Source of the DNA: Mesostigma viride
Lineage: Eukaryota > Streptophyta > Mesostigmatophyceae > Mesostigmatales > Mesostigmataceae
Assembly: GCA_009746045.1 (NCBI GenBank)
Contig: RPFO01000412.1
Coordinates: 408,992 to 472,991 of the forward strand
Reading direction: 5' to 3'
DNA: 64,000 nt
The notes below the pieces were generated by a model that saw only the letters and a list, made by a program, of their open reading frames with translations, was not told the origin of the DNA and searched no databases. A program made the position numbers and the translations under genes. Positions 19,446 to 31,474 of the stretch are shown here, in pieces (the stretch's first letter is position 1; each line of letters starts with the position of its first letter).

Positions 19446-20287
19446 AGCTCCTTAAGCCACGACGTGGGAGCTATCAGATGTAGGTCATCCCCGTGCAGCG
19501 AAGCATACACTGGTAGGCCTTCCCATTGCCCCAGAAACAGACAGGGGTCTACAGGAGAAACCTTCAAGTTGCAATGCTCCTTCAGGAAACGGTTGAGAGT
19601 CTCCCTCCAGATTATTGGACTTGACCTCAGGCCCTCCAGGCCCTTGAGGATTTTAAGGAACTCAGTGTGAATGTCCCTTTTCCATACAGCAGGCACCCTG
19701 ACATAGAAAGGCGTCTTGCCCTCCCACTTTTCCTGTGCCACATCTGCATCCCCCTCCAGAAATGCCCTCTTGAAGTCTACCACCACTGAGCCATAGTCCA
19801 AGCCCTTGTTGAGAAGGCCTAGAAATACACACAGCAGCAGCCTCCAAGTGTCATGCAGCATGCCAGGGGTATACAACTCCTCAGCGGTGCACTCACCAGT
19901 ACCCTTGAACTCATTCAGTACTGGCCTGACGTGTGGTACCTTGACCCCGTCCACCTCCTTCATCTTGATGACAAACTTGAGCTTGAGTAGACGTCGTGCA
20001 GGAGGCAGGTCATTGACAGGTTCCACGCATTTCTTGGAGATCCAGTCCTCCCCAGATTTAATCAGACCCAGTGTGACCTGGGGACACATAATGGGAGAGG
20101 ACATGAGCTTCACCAGGCCTTGGTAGTTTATAGGGCTGTGTCCAGCAAGTGAGTGAGGACCAATGCCCAAACTGCTTGGATGACTAGCAGCTGGCAATAT
20201 GAGGTCATCAACCAAGGGCTCCTGCCCCTGGCACACTTGCACACGCTTAACCGTCCTGGTTACTGCACGTGATAGGTGAGTGGTCCT
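19446..20287 (-). pseudogene. pol: Pol of element B, fragment 3: reverse transcriptase core
   Basis: The ORF contains LKLKFVIKMKEVDG, the ELYTPGML signature, the first catalytic Asp in VVDFKRAFLEGD and the catalytic box LHGDDLHL. It is bounded by element D on its low-coordinate side and element F on the other. Element A (34133-37606) gives the uninterrupted version of the same protein. Confidence 0.88.
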
Positions 20288-20813
20288 TGTCTGAGGTTAT
20301 GCCCACCTCTTGCCGTGTATTTATGCTAGGTAGTCTAGCCGTGTGCTATTCCAACTTATCGCATCACATTTTATATAGTGGCGAGTGAGATATTTAGTGC
20401 CGATGGTCCTATTCCGGCACTGAGCGTGCAATATGTGTGGCGATAATTAGAGTGGCCGTACCTATGTCCACGTCATGATGCGCCTGCACCTGTGCGCAGT
20501 ACTTTCTAGAATGTGCACCGTATGCATGCATTCGACACCACTAGTGATGCTGACCTGTCATTTGTGCCAGCCGTTAGATTGTCGCCAAGGGTAGTGCCGA
20601 CCCCATGCCACCGTGCATGATTTTAGGGTTGGCAACTCCACGAACTCTCCCTTTTTTTCCTTGCTAGCAAGTGACGATGTAGCAATTTAGGCTAATGGCT
20701 GCCCGATGGCAAGGGCAATGCCATAGCCGTGCTGCCAATATGCGTTAAATAATTCTAATGAATTACGTCAATTATCATGTTGACCAAGTAACGCATTATA
20801 CATATTTTAAACA
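20288..20813 (+). repeat. 5' LTR of element F
   Basis: The 526-bp LTR begins TGTCTGAGG and ends AAACA. It is followed by the primer-binding sequence TGGTATCGGAGC. Confidence 0.93.
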
Positions 20814-21772
20814 TGGTATCGGAGCTGATGGTTCATGGTCTTTCAGCCTTTGCCTGGCGAGCATTATTTTCTTCCCACCTCGAGGACGAGGTGTGCTTGC
20901 ATCGCCGGCACTTTCGTTGGAGTTTCGCCTTTGCGCGAGTCTGGCCACGGCCGTTGTAGTCCGCCAAGCCATTTACGAGGACAGCGCAGCTAGCACTTGG
21001 TGCCGCTGGCGTTGCTGCCAGCAGACCTGGATTCGGTGTGTTGCATATATTTGCGTAAAACAGATTCGTGAGCACACCCGCAGCTGCCAGTGTGCATGGT
21101 GTGCAAGCGTTGACGCTGGATGCCTGAAGTCCGTGTTTGGTTCTGGGCGGGGACAGCCAACTTTTTTATTTTTTTGACGACAGCAAATTGTTTGTTCCGG
21201 ATGCTGATTCCGCTGCTGGCACAGTGAGCCGTGAGGCTTCGAGCCCATTTTCGCAGAGTCTACGAGCTGATATCGCCTTGTATGGCAAGCGGCACTGATC
21301 CGCTAGACTTTTATACTCGACTTTTTATGTCGAGCGCCCAGTGCCTGCCCGAGAGCCACGTGCCGTGAGCCTAGTGCCGGGAGAGCCCGTAAGAGCCGCT
21401 GAGCCAGGAGCCGCCGAGCCAAGGAGCCTAGAGCCAAGAGCCAGGGGGTGTATGAGCCGAGCGCCTTTTGTCGAGATTTCGTTGATAATCAGTTCGGATT
21501 TTTTATGACCTGCCGGCCATTGTTTTTTGTCATAGTTGAGCTAGTCCTTTGTTGGCCGTTGACCTGAAAGGACCTTCTCCTTGATGGGGGGTGCCTGATT
21601 CCCCATCTTTCTTGCTGGTACTGAGTTTGAACCTCCTTATCCCCACCATGGTTAGCCGTGTAAGGGGGGTATGCCAGGGTGTTTTGTACCCGGCTATCCT
21701 ACCTAGTTATTGAGGGGGGAGAGGAAGGAGTGTCATGTTTCTTTTGAGCACGCATGAGCTGTGCAAGGGGGG

Positions 21773-22298
21773 TGTCTGAGGTTATGCCCACCTCTTGCCG
21801 TGTATTTATGCTAGGTAGTCTAGCCGTGTGCTATTCCAACTTATCGCATCACATTTTATATAGTGGCGAGTGAGATATTTAGTGCCGATGGTCCTATTCC
21901 GGCACTGAGCGTGCAATATGTGTGGCGATAATTAGAGTGGCCGTACCTATGTCCACGTCATGATGCGCCTGCACCTGTGCGCAGTACTTTCTAGAATGTG
22001 CACCGTATGCATGCATTCGACACCACTAGTGATGCTGACCTGTCATTTGTGCCAGCCGTTAGATTGTCGCCAAGGGTAGTGCCGACCCCATGCCACCGTG
22101 CATGATTTTAGGGTTGGCAACTCCACGAACTCTCCCTTTTTTTCCTTGCTAGCAAGTGACGATGTAGCAATTTAGGCTAATGGCTGCCCGATGGCAAGGG
22201 CAATGCCATAGCCGTGCTGCCAATATGCGTTAAATAATTCTAATGAATTACGTCAATTATCATGTTGACCAAGTAACGCATTATACATATTTTAAACA
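21773..22298 (+). repeat. 3' LTR of element F
   Basis: This 526-bp copy matches the 5' LTR. It is preceded by the purine tract and followed by the duplication GTCCT. Confidence 0.93.
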
Positions 22299-23092
22299 GT
22301 CCTGAAATTAATCAGTGGGACCTGACCAGCCCCTTCCTTAGTCAGGAGAGAGGACGTGATCACTACCCCATCCTGGCATAGGAAATTCTGCCCCAGAAGA
22401 GCAGGTCCCTGATAGCCCTCCAAGACACAAAAAGCAGTGTCCTGTCCAAGGATAGGAATGGATACCTCACCCAGTACCTTCACGTGTACCCCGCCACTGA
22501 AGTCAGACACAAACTGATAGCTGGGTTCAGTCATGCTGTACCCTGCTGCAGCTCTGGTCCCAATGATGGAAACCTGAGAATTAGTGTCTACCTCTAAGGC
22601 AGTGTCCAGCCCCAGATTGCCATGCCACCTGAGCTTGGCTACCTTGGGCTGCTTCTTGGCCCTTTGCAGAGCCCCAATTAATCCAGCCAAACTTGTCCCC
22701 CTGGGCTTGGTTAGAGCCTTGGGCTTGACAGTTGACTCCCCAGCTGTTGACCTTGCAGCCTGTTCAACAGGTACCTCTGCAACCTGGCCAGGGCTGACAG
22801 ATTCCCCTGCAACAGATGTGGTCGTTGCATCAGTGATGTCACTTGGGACCTGAAAATCCTGCAGGTCCTGTGAGCCTTGTGCCTGACTGCCCTCATTCAT
22901 CAGGTTAGGCTTGACATATGACCAACTCAGCCGGTGCACATGCTTTGGTTCGTCCTCTATGCTGACCAAGCATGCGTGGCTAGCTTCATCAACCTGGGTA
23001 ACCACCCCAGGACTCCAGCTACCACGTTTGCCATAAAGGCTAGGTTCCTTCCAAGCTAGGACCTTCTGACCCACTTGTGGCTCCAGCATCTT
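22299..23092 (-). pseudogene. pol: Pol of element B, fragment 2: integrase C-terminus and protease
   Basis: The fragment opens with the integrase C-terminal module (GKRGSWSPGVVTQV). A Pro/Ala linker follows, then a retropepsin-like domain with EVDTNSQVSII (catalytic Asp; the usual Gly is Asn) and ALLGQNFL (the hydrophobic-hydrophobic-Gly element). The protease thus lies after integrase and before reverse transcriptase. Element G separates this piece from the integrase core, and element F from the reverse transcriptase. Confidence 0.85.
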
Positions 23093-23097
23093 CCAAC

Positions 23098-23213
23098 AGT
23101 TACGTTAAATAGTGCCGGAACCTTTTGCCGCCTGAGGCAAATCGGTCCGTAACACTATTTTGCCCGGAATAACCACTTCCGGGCACCCAAGTTAATTCGG
23201 CCGAATTAACTTG
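23098..23213. repeat. Half of the 207-bp palindromic repeat at the left end of element G
   Basis: The segment starts AGTTACGTTAAATAGTG exactly at the target duplication and runs through the palindrome centre GGCCGAATTAACTT before breaking off. It is the same family as the palindromes at 3392-4639 and 9051-9836. Confidence 0.9.
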
Positions 23214-23340
23214 CATAGGGCACGCAGATGTATGAAAAACAGACTCCAACCAACCCCCCTGGCTGGAAGCCACAACCGACCCCTTGGACCTGCCCAAGGG
23301 GTACTGGGTGACCTAGGCGGCCCTGGTGAACAGGACCCTG

Positions 23341-25222
23341 CTAGGCGTCCCCCCTATGGGGCAGGGTTGCCTGCTTGCCATAGGGGTTCATCAAGTGGTA
23401 CAACAGCTGATATTGTTCAGCTGCCTGCTGAGGCACTTTAGTGAGTGCATCAGCAGCGTTGTGTTTGTCCTCCACGTGACGGGTGGACTCCCAGTAGGTG
23501 GACTCCTGTTTCAGGACCACCCAGTCAAGATCAGTGTGGACAGCATAGGGGTTAGCAAGGAAACTGAGGACTGACTGACTGTCAGTGAGCAAGTGTGCCA
23601 CCACCCCAGCATTGCTGCCTGCTTGCATCTGCAACCAAACCAGCACATGATTCAAGTACCTGGCATGAAGCACTGCTGACACCACTGCCCTGCACTCAGC
23701 AGCATTGCTGCTGACAGCCTTGCGTCTATGCAACCGGCTGTACCATGAAATGAGAGACAAGGGTGCATCATCATTCTGCACAAAATACAAGCCTGACTCC
23801 CTTGCCTGCATCTTGGTAATCTGCCTGGACTCCATGGAACTATCCATCATAGCTTGGATGTGAATGGTTTTGTGGAGATCCAAGGAGTGCAAGATAAGGG
23901 GAGGGCCTCCTGGAGAGTTTTGGTGATGGCTTTGTGACCTACTTGCATCAAGACATCATCATCAACTCTGCTAACCACAGCCAGGTGAGGTGCACACGTT
24001 GAGCACAACCACCCCAGCTTGCCTCTAATGGTAGGACAGGCTCCAGGTTTGATTTTTGTTTGCAAAACCTCCAAGCAGCTGTGCATGTAATCATTGGGAG
24101 AGTAGAGTGCACACACCCACTGGTTTTGATGCTGCTGGAGTTGTAACATTGTGCCACAAAATTTTATGGCAGTGGTGCCCAGCTCTACTTGCTTGCCAAT
24201 CTCAAAATGCTGTGACACTTGTTGAATAAAATCATCCACAGCACGCCTTGGCCCAGCAATCAGCTGATCATCCCCATGCCACACAAAGGTGAGAATGCCA
24301 TGAGGGTGTGGGACCACAAAGAAGCAAGGGTCTATGTCATCATATCTAGCCCCTAACTTTTCAAACACAGCCTGAGCTGACATCCTGAAAATGCGAGGAG
24401 CTGATTGCAGCCCTTCAACACCTATGTTAGCTTTCAGGTACTGCTGAGGGATGTGTTTTGCCCAAACTCTGGGAGTGGAGACTACGTACACCTGACCATG
24501 CCACACTTGTTGTGCTATCTCAGGTGAGCCTTTCAGGAAAGCCCTTTTAATGTCTGTAGCCTTACAGATATAGTCATCCCCATCATTGAGATGACCCACA
24601 AAGACAGACAGCAAGATTTTTAGGGATGTTTGCTGAATGCCTGGCGTGTACAACTCTGCCTCTGTCAGATCAGTGGTGCCCTTGAACTCTGTCACACAAG
24701 GTCTAGCATGAAAGATGACTGACCCATCTGCTGCTGGCTTATGTTTACACACAAACTTCAGGCGCAAGTGCTTGCACCCTGCAGGCTTTTTGTCAATAGG
24801 TGTGACAGGGGAGTATGAGAAGGACTAAGAGGATCTGGCACTACCCATTCTTCCCTGGCCTTGTTAAAGGCCTCCACCCATTTTAGGAATCCTATGTGTG
24901 TGCGACAGTCTTGCTCTATCTGTTCATAAGAAAGAGGAGACATTTTAGCCACATCATGCTTGCCCAATCCAAATGAGTTGGGATGAAGTTTTTGGTTGTG
25001 AACCAGGTCTGCCACACAGGGTTCTTGCCCTGGGGCATACTTGGGTGTAGCAAATTTTACAGAAGCAATGTTGGTGTTAAGAAGTTTTTCAAGAGAAATT
25101 TTGAAATGATTCAGATCAACACCACCCATGTCCTGGATGGATAGTCTATCACTGGATATGAGGACACCAGGGTAACAGAGAAAAGGATCCCCCAATAAAG
25201 CATTCCCTTTATAACCTTCCAA
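23341..25222 (-). pseudogene. pol: Element G pol, reverse transcriptase and RNase H with frameshifts
   Basis: Three overlapping frames are needed. 25222-24758 is the protease end (ALLGDPFL) and the start of RT. 24767-23847 holds the RT core with ATDIKRAFLKGS and WHGDDQLI. 23892-23341 is RNase H with MMDSSMESRQ, SSNAAECRAV, LTDSQSVLSF and HNAADALTKV. The shifts near 24770 and 23870 make it non-functional as it stands. Confidence 0.82.
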
Positions 25223-27082
25223 GACCTGAAAAGGAGTGGGGATACCAGTATAGTCAACATGACCTGACCTAATACCTTGAGGGATGACTGCCCTGAGAAA
25301 TCAGCCACATGGTGCCAGGGTGAAGGTTCCAAAGGCAAATGGGGCACAGCCAGGGCACTGATAATGCTGACCTGGGCTTGTGTGTCCACTGCAACCATAA
25401 ATGGGCTATTGTCATTCTGCCCAACCTTCCCCACCTTAGCTGATCCTGCAGCAGTTTGAGCTTTGGCTCTATGAGCTGCTTGTAAAATGCGAACAGCGTC
25501 TGCTAGGCTGCGTTTGGAAGGTGCAGCTAGTGGCTGAGCTATGTTCACACTTGTAGAGGTGATAGGTTGCTGATCACCTGTTTTGCCAATGTGACCCTCT
25601 GCTGCAGGGGGCCAATCCTGCAGTGACTGCCTGCAATCATCAAGGGTGACCTGGGTGTCACAGTGGGTGTGGCTCTCACACTCACCAGTGGGTGTTCCAA
25701 ACAACCACTCACTGGGCAACGCTGGGATGCCAGGCAACTGTACAGGGCTGTCGGCCAACAGCTCTTCCTCCTCTGCCACGTCTGACACAGTTGGAAAATA
25801 CAATTTCATCCTGTGAGGTGAACACCTGTGAATTTTTCCCGTGTCATTGTGTTTAACTAACACTGTCCTGCCAGTGGTGTTAAACTTTAGGATGGTGGCT
25901 GGCCCATGCCAGGTACCCACCTTGCCTAGTCCCGACTCCTTGTAGAATAGGACCTGATCCCCTTCTCTGAAGGTGGGACGTGGATGCTTTGCATCCTTGA
26001 CAGCTAACCTGCTAGCTGTCTGTGCTCGCTGTGCGTTGTAGAGGGCTAGTACCTCAGGTGGATAAATGCCTGCATGCAATCCATCTGGTGTAATGACCAC
26101 CCCTTGTGGGGTTTTCATGAGTGGCCTCCTGTTGAGGACTTGGCACAACCTGGTGGACCACAGAGCTCTGTCAGCATAGGACCCACTGTCAGCCAGCAGA
26201 TTGCCATCTTCTTTGGCTACAAGGGTTTTAATGGACCTGATGGCCCTTTCAATAATGCCTTGCCTCTCATGATCTTCTAGCCCAGCCAGATCAATAGCCT
26301 CACACCCTGGTTCATTGGCAAGACATGTGAACTGCTGATCCAGTAACAATGCCTCCACAGGGTAGTACCTGGCCTGAGCAATCAAGAGAGCCCTGAGCAA
26401 CTGTGTCTTGTCCATTCCAGGTAATGGTTCAATGGTTGTGTACCTTGACCATGCATCTTTAAGTGCCAAGTAAGATTGTCCTTTGATATGAAAGACATCT
26501 CCTACCACCCTGCCCTTGCTCTTAGGTGGGGTAGCTACATGCCACTTAGGGGGTTTGGGTGCATTGAACTGACAATGCTGGCAGTGGGATCTGACCACCT
26601 GGCATGCACGTCTGAGTGCTGCCCCCCCTATTGCTGCTGCCACCACCTCTGCACTCACTTCATGCCCATAAAGGAAATGCAACTGCAAAGCAAGCTCCTG
26701 AAAACTGATCTGAGCATCCTCTGCTGGGGACACTCTGCACACCTTGGGAACCATAGATGTGAAGGTTGGTTTAGAGACATAATCTTCTGAAACCAGCTGT
26801 AGCACCTTTCCAGAACTGCTCACTGCTCTGACAGTGGGGCATGCAGAAGAAGAAGGTGAAGCAGGCACACTCAAGCCAGCATGAGAGGGAGACTCACACT
26901 TCTTGCCGTAAGGAGGCCGCTTGCAGTCCTTGGGGTCACCGTGGGGCGGCCCGTGGCACTTGTGGCACAGGACGTCCAAATGCCCCAGCTCGTCCACGTT
27001 CTTGCGGCAGGTGGGCCGCAGGTGGTACTTCATGCCACAGCGGGTGCACCGCTGAGAAGACTTGTCCTCCTTGTCCTGCTTC

Positions 27083-27159
<77 letters not shown>

Positions 27160-27501
27160 ACTGTTGTTGTTGTTGTTGCTGGAGCTGCCCCCCTTGGAGG
27201 GAGACTGCCCCTTACCCTTGCCCTTGCCCCAGCCCCTGCCCTTGCCCTTGCCCTTGCCCTTGCCCTTGCCCTTGCCCTTGCCCTTAAACATTTGTCCCAG
27301 CAGGGACTTGACTTCTGCCATAGTGACAGGTCTCTTGCTCCTGTCTTCCCTCTCCCTATCCTCCTCCTCCCTCTCTTCCCCCCTGACCCTCTTTACAGAG
27401 GTGCCCATGGCCCCCTGGCTAAGGGGAGCCAAGGCCAGCTTGATATAATCCAATGCCTCCTTCATGTCCTCCCAGTACTTTGCCATTCCTGTGGCAAGCA
27501 T
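25111..27501 (-). pseudogene. Element G gag C-terminus, integrase and protease
   Basis: In order the product shows a Lys-Gly repeat, a long poly-Asn run, and two cysteine knuckles (CTRCGMKYHLRPTC and CHKCHGPPHGDPKDC). The integrase follows: HFLYGH...CQHC zinc part, GDVFHIKG first Asp, LLDQQFTC second Asp, GIIERAIRSIK Glu. Its C-terminal module (GDQVLFYKE...GTWHGP) comes next, then protease with VAVDTQAQVSII. Gag and integrase are in one frame with no protease between them. The frame is lost near 25230, inside the protease. Confidence 0.82.
27083..27177. repeat. (GTT)n microsatellite encoding poly-Asn in element G gag
   Basis: About thirty GTT/TTG triplets with single interruptions encode poly-Asn on the minus strand. 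A (CCCTTG)n run at about 27235-27288 encodes Lys-Gly repeats next to it. Confidence 0.9.
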
Positions 27502-29832
27502 AGCGTAGGTGTTTTTGTCAAGTTTGAGTTTCTCAAGGAAGAACGCAGCAAGAACTTGTGATCTAGCTGCTGGACATCAGGACGTGCTTTGATGGCTAGC
27601 TCATATTTCTTTGTCTCAGCCACATAGTCCACTGATGTGACCCTGTATTCCTCTACCCACCTGAATGCCCCATATATGTCCACAGATGAGGGGGTGGAGA
27701 GGAGGTCAGTTAGCTCCTTCATGAAAGCCTCCCAAACTGCCCTAGCCTGCGTGTCCTGCCACTTGGGATACCTACGCTGGAAGACAAGAATGAGATTCTG
27801 AATCTGAGAAGAGGACTGATGGTAGAAATCCCCCTGCATGAGAGATCCAAACCAATTCTTGACATTCAGTTCCTCCCTAGCCAGCTGCAGAGAGAGAAGT
27901 GCATGATTCCCCTGCTCCCTAGTATACCCCTCAGGCAGCCCCCTGACATTAATCCTATCCACAGGACGGTTTTCATTGTAAGTGGGCAACCTAGAGGGGG
28001 ATGCAGGGGGAGAGGGAGAAGATGGTGTTGCTGCTGCAGCATTCACAGGAGAGACCTGCTGAGAGGGAAGTGCTACTTGAGTGAGCTGAGCAGGATGGGC
28101 AAACATGGGCTGTGTAGGAGGGTTAGACAACATAGGGGTGGGCTGGTTGGGGGTGTGAGTGTGTGTCACTTCCCGCCTCCTGCTGCGGGCCTCCTCCCAA
28201 TCATGGAAGGTGGGAGAGAGGGACACTTCATCGTCAGTAGGGTTAGTAAGATTGTGATGCAACCAGGTAGGCAGAGTTAGCCACCTACCCGCCCCTCTCA
28301 GGATGGCGTTGTGTAGGAGCTCCAGCAAACGCACCAGACGCACCCTGCTGCCCTGCACCCTCCTCCCTGAGAGGAGAGCCTGCAGGGCAGGCAGCAGGTC
28401 GTCGCACACCCTACGTGTGCCCTCTTGGAGGTTGGGCAGGCCCAGGATGTGCGTGATGATTGCACACACCAGGCTGCCCGCCTCCGCGACGTGCATCTGC
28501 TGGCTCCTGTCGGCCAGCCCACGGAAGGAGGCTGTGGCTGTCTGTATGGCACGCCACACGGCCTCATCACCAGGGTGATGAAGTCGCGACCTTGCAGGTC
28601 GCCCTCCAGCAGTGCTGGTTGCTGCCCAGCTGCGGTGGGACCCTGAGGCCCCTCCGGCCCTGCCAGGGCCTTGTCCTTGTTGCGGCTAGAGGGGGCCTGC
28701 CCCCCAGAGCCGCTGGAGGTGCCCGTGACACCCTCCATGGGGGCTGCATCCCCCGCCAGCGCCGGAGGCGCCGGCGTCGCTGCCGGGGTCCCTGCGACCC
28801 CGGGCGCTTGTGTCGCCGCCGGGGTCCCTGCGACCCCGGTGGCCTCCTCAGCCACCTGGCCCCCCACGCGGGGCGGGGGAGCCTGCGGCTGAGGTTGGAC
28901 CCTCTGACCTGCCAGAGGGTCCTGGGTGGCTTCACCACCCATGGGCGTGTTGGGGGCGTCTGCCGCCCCGCGCCCCGTCGCAGGCGGCATCGCAGCCGCC
29001 TCACGCCTATCCGGGCCCCAGCCAACTGGCGTGACTTGGGGCCACGCTGGCAACGGAGTCAGCGCGATCTCTGGTCTGGAGACCACGCGCAGCGCCTCTC
29101 TCTGGCGCTGCCTGGACGCCCACTGATCAACAGTGCCGGGGTTGTGCCTCGGCCGATTGGCGAAACAGTACAGCCAAACCGCCACCTGAACCAGTGGGAG
29201 CTGCATCCTAAGACGCCCCTCGATCAGCGAGTGCACCCGATGAACCTCTATCGCGTGTATCTCCTCATCTGGAAGCAACTGAAAACGTTGAGCATGATCC
29301 GGCCGTTCACCGCAATGAACGCCGGGATGTCGTCCTCCCCAAGGGGGAGAAAATGGGGTGGGCGCCCGAACATGACCGGGGGCGGAACATGTTCCCCATA
29401 CCGGTCAATGTCCATGGTGGCCATCTGTCGGCCCACGGAAAGGTTGCCAGACGTCGCAGGTGTCTGCGACGAAAGCTCAAGCGAAGGCCGAGGCCTCGCA
29501 GGCGGCACCTCGCCATCCTCCTCGGAGGAATCACTCCGCTCACGACCCCCGTCACCTGCGACGGGGGAACGTCGTGCCCGGGGGACCTGCCCCCCAGGTG
29601 CCATGGCGGACGAACTGCCAGTGGCAAACGGCCGCCCGCTCGCCATCCCCCGGGCGCCGGGCCCCACCTGCGGGCCCCGACGCCTGGGTTGGTCAGCGAC
29701 CACCGTGCGGAAGGGGACGTTGGGCGTCACCCTCGCATCGGTGGTGGAGGGCGTGCCCTCCGGCGAAAGGCGGGGTGAGGTGCGCCTGGCAGGCGCCTTC
29801 CCCTTGTTGTTGTTGCCGTTGTTGGAAGCCAT
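27462..29832 (-). pseudogene. gag: Element G gag N-terminal part, frameshifted
   Basis: The start is ATG at 29830-29832 (MASNNGNNNKGK), close to the 5' LTR. The product continues over three frames: 29832 to about 29270, 29278 to about 28570, and 28560-27462. It is Pro/Ala/Gly-rich, then helical. The final frame overlaps the ORF starting at 27501. Shifts near 29270 and 28570 indicate decay. A long antisense ORF here is a composition artefact. Confidence 0.65.
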
Positions 29833-29880
29833 ATCTTTTTTTTTTTGCTTAAAAAAAAAAATATCGAACTTTTCAGTCCA

Positions 29881-30337
29881 AGTTGGATGGAGACTAGGGA
29901 CGACGAACAACTGCGAAAGCTGAGAGCGAATGATGATTGTATTACAATAATACAATGAGAGAGAGCGATGAAAGCTGAGGGCTCAGAATGGAACTGGGCA
30001 GACTCGGGTGCTGTGGCACTCCCCAGTGCTACGCCTATATGCCTATGGCGGTGCTACCTGCAGCACACGACCAGTGGACAAGTGTACACTGCAATGCCAT
30101 GCGACCACGTCACTAGCAACCAGCTAAGACTCGGCCCGTCAGGCCCGGCTACACCGGACCTGGCGGGTCGAGCTAGCACCTAGGAACAGTCTGGCACTAA
30201 CCGCACATCGGTCCACATGACACCTCAGGACCGTACACCCTGCCGTACTGTACTGAGGTGTCCCGCTCAGCCGCGGTAGGCAATACGCGGCGCGCAGGCC
30301 GGAAATCCGTGTGTCAGCCTAAGCATCTCATCTAACT
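29881..30337 (-). repeat. 5' LTR of element G
   Basis: The 457-bp LTR in the sense direction begins AGTTAGATGAGATGC next to the duplication CCAAC and ends CATCCAACT just before the gag leader. No second copy is present at the other end of G, so its limits rest on the AGTT...AACT rule and the target duplication. Confidence 0.6.
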
Positions 30338-30342
30338 CCAAC

Positions 30343-31471
30343 CCCGGTCCTTCTCCCTCAGCTTGGCAAAGGTGACATGTGCAGCATGTTTCCAGCCCTC
30401 CAGCACATGTGGTGGGCACAGGCCATGATATAGACCCATTGGGCTGACAGCAACTCCATCATAGTAGAAGTTAACCCTGCTGTTCAGCTGCTGCTCCACG
30501 TTCCTCAGCCATGCACTCCTGACAAGTGCAGGTGCAGATAAGGGTACCCAGTCTTCAGAGATAATCAATTTCTTGACCTCCTGGATTGCCCTCTCTATAG
30601 CACCCTGCTGCCCATGAGCCTCCCTAGGTGTAACCAGCAACTCAGGAAGGGTGGGATCACCCTTGAGATGCTGAAACTGCATGTCCACCTGGATCCTTGT
30701 GGTAGGAAACTTGGCTCTTACATTCTGCAGGGCAGCCAGCAAGTACCTGTTCTTCATAGAAGGTAAATGCTCCAGCACCTTGTATTTTGTGTACCTGTCC
30801 ACGCACACCAACAGTTGCATGCCCCTGATGTGTTGGATATCACACTGCAGATCACCAATGCTCTGAGGTATAGCTTTGGCATGTGATTTCCTGGGCTTGT
30901 TGGAGGACAACTGGCACTTACACCGTGAGGCAGCTTGCTGACACGCCTTAAGAAGGGGTGCCCTGCCCATACGGAAGGCAAAGTTGTTTGACAGAGAAGT
31001 GGCATGCCCAAACATGTTGTGGATTCGGGCACCCAACTCCTGGTACACAGAGGAAGCAGTCCCTGGCACAGTCAGGACTGTGCTGTCAGGTTGTCCAGCA
31101 TCACCATGCTGTCTTCCATCCTGTTCTGACTCAGAGTCTGAGTCACCCTGCTCATGCCCAACACCTGGACCGCCAGCAGGGACCACATGCATACCACCAG
31201 AGGCCTTCACACCCCTCTGTGGTTGTACATTGGTTTCTCTCAAAATGAGAGGTCCACCCTCGTGCCCAGCACAAGGATGCATGGGGTCAGACATTCTTAC
31301 AGCTGCACCAGCTGTCAAGGACGTCTTCATAGGAACCTGTACCTCTCCAGGTGACCTGGGGCCACCATGAACCTGGAGATCACCCTCTTGTTGCCCAGAT
31401 ATAAAATCTGCATTGGAGCACCTGGCCTCCCCCTTGGGTGAATTAAGGTGTGTAGGGGTTGCCTCAGACAG
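30343..31471 (-). pseudogene. pol: Pol of element B, fragment 1: integrase N-terminal zinc part and catalytic core
   Basis: The frame opens directly after the gag stop. A Ser/Gly/Asp-rich linker (to about 31030) is followed by the zinc part (HNMFGH...CKCQ). The core has LQCDIQHIRG (first Asp), QVDMQFQHL (second Asp), and HGQQGAIERAIQEVK (Glu). The D-x-Q-F motif replaces the copia DNGxEF. The piece ends in KLREKDRGW where element G is inserted. Confidence 0.85.
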
Positions 31472-31474
31472 TCA
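31472..31474 (-). promoter_or_regulatory. Candidate readthrough stop codon between gag and pol of element B
   Basis: CAG TGA CTG TCT is read in one frame across the gag/pol boundary. TGA followed by CTN is the context known for efficient stop readthrough (UGA-CUN). No second stop occurs until the break caused by element G. Confidence 0.6.

Larger units (their letters stand above)
20288..22298 (+). mobile_element. Element F: small non-coding LTR element (TRIM/LARD-like), TSD GTCCT
   Basis: Two 526-bp LTRs (20288-20813, 21773-22298), the same by eye, begin TGTCTGAGG and end TTTAAACA. GTCCT flanks both ends (20283-20287, 22299-22303). The 959-bp internal part starts with TGGTATCGGAGC (primer site) and ends with CAAGGGGGG (purine tract). 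The internal part has no credible coding potential. Termini, primer site and purine tract are like element D, so both probably use the same partner enzymes. Confidence 0.92.
23098..30337 (-). mobile_element. Copia-like element G, degraded, with mismatched ends; TSD CCAAC
   Basis: CCAAC occurs at 23093-23097 and 30338-30342, and removing the segment joins the open pol frame of element B. The right end is a normal 5' LTR of the AGTT...AACT type. The left end should be the 3' LTR. It is instead one arm plus centre of the 207-bp palindrome (23098-23213), followed by about 33 bp of possible LTR (to 23247) and a purine-tract-like sequence. Gag and pol carry several frameshifts. Confidence 0.8.

Noticed and set aside
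26881-27561. Leu/Val-rich plus-strand ORFs
   Set aside because: Antisense translation of the poly-Asn and Lys-Gly repeats of element G.
28460-29923. 487-residue plus-strand ORF
   Set aside because: It is antisense to the GC-rich gag of element G and has no recognisable domain.
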